A stretch of DNA of 6,770 bases from an uncultured Hyphomicrobiales bacterium (GTDB taxonomy: Bacteria; Pseudomonadota; Alphaproteobacteria; Rhizobiales; Aestuariivirgaceae): positions 1 through 6,770 of the forward strand of contig CAIYXE010000626.1 of the NCBI GenBank assembly GCA_903930095.1, in the 5' to 3' direction. Shown here piece after piece: positions 6,685 through 6,770 of the stretch. Position 1 is the first letter of the stretch. Each line of letters opens with the position of its first letter. A program made the translations under genes and the position numbers. The notes beneath the pieces are model-generated. The model was not told the DNA's origin and made no database searches. It saw only the letters and a program-made list of their open reading frames with translations.

Positions 6685-6770
6685 ATGCTGGCGATCGAAC
6701 TTCTGGTACTGCTCGGCCTCGTGCTGCTGAATGGCGTGCTCGCCATGTCGGAGCTGGCCGTCGTCTCCTC
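6685..6770 (+). CDS. CNNM/HlyC-CorC family membrane protein (5' end only)
   Basis: Twenty-eight complete codons are visible before the window ends, starting MLAIELLVLLGLVLLNGVLA and continuing MSELAVVS. A hydrophobic first helix followed by LLNGxxAxSELAxVSS is the characteristic opening of the CNNM (DUF21) transmembrane domain. That domain is usually followed by paired CBS domains and a CorC-HlyC domain. Members, often annotated as hemolysin or CorC-like, are linked to Mg2+/Co2+ handling, with some shown to export Mg2+; the substrate here cannot be told. The start has no recognisable Shine-Dalgarno, only GCGCGGTCCCC before it, which agrees with a near-leaderless message. A TTG at 6646 is in frame but would add an un-CNNM-like extension. 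The downstream domains lie outside the window, so intactness is unknown. Confidence 0.8.
   Translation, partial: MLAIELLVLLGLVLLNGVLAMSELAVVS

Noticed and set aside
5499..6746. Long antisense open frame (415 codons) opposite ftsA and the spacer
   Set aside because: It has the same low-information composition as the other antisense frames, no domain signature and no convincing start signal, and it overlaps a full FtsA.
1..6770. Search by eye for CRISPR arrays, tRNA or rRNA genes, insertion sequence ends and direct repeats
   Set aside because: None was seen. Nearly the whole window is occupied by closely packed conserved genes, with no gap longer than 55 bases.

Overview
The window is a segment of the division and cell wall (dcw) cluster of a GC-rich bacterium, almost certainly an alphaproteobacterium. 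The order (ftsW tail)-murG-murC-murB-ddl-ftsQ-ftsA, the protein signatures ([11 protein letters not shown] in Ddl, a type II MurB, the short basic/amphipathic tail of FtsA) and the strong G/C bias at third codon positions all fit that class. A Hyphomicrobiales-like lineage is my guess and is not proven by anything here. All genes lie on the plus strand.

Layout: bases 1-31 are the last codons of an upstream gene, presumably ftsW. murG (38-1138), murC (1135-2550), murB (2550-3479), ddl (3476-4411) and ftsQ (4408-5262) follow with ATGA or TGATG overlaps at each junction after murG, which suggests translational coupling along one mRNA. A 32-base gap separates ftsQ from ftsA (5295-6629). After ftsA comes a GC-rich hairpin with a short T run, then a promoter-like sequence, then the start of a different kind of gene at 6685: an integral membrane protein of the CNNM/HlyC-CorC family, cut by the window edge.

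The genes cover successive steps. MurB and MurC make and extend UDP-MurNAc in the cytoplasm, Ddl supplies D-Ala-D-Ala, and MurG converts lipid I to lipid II at the inner membrane. FtsQ and FtsA belong to the divisome that directs septal wall synthesis. All catalytic and ligand motifs I looked for are present, and I see no frameshift or truncation.

Most of the window is ordinary, conserved housekeeping DNA and I see no new biological system. The main departures are these: ftsZ is not directly downstream of ftsA, its usual place in this class; the ftsA/CNNM junction packs a possible terminator, promoter and near-leaderless start into about 55 bases; and three short patches of A/T-ending codons occur inside murG, murB and ftsQ, two of them holding a TTAACC word like a CtrA half-site.
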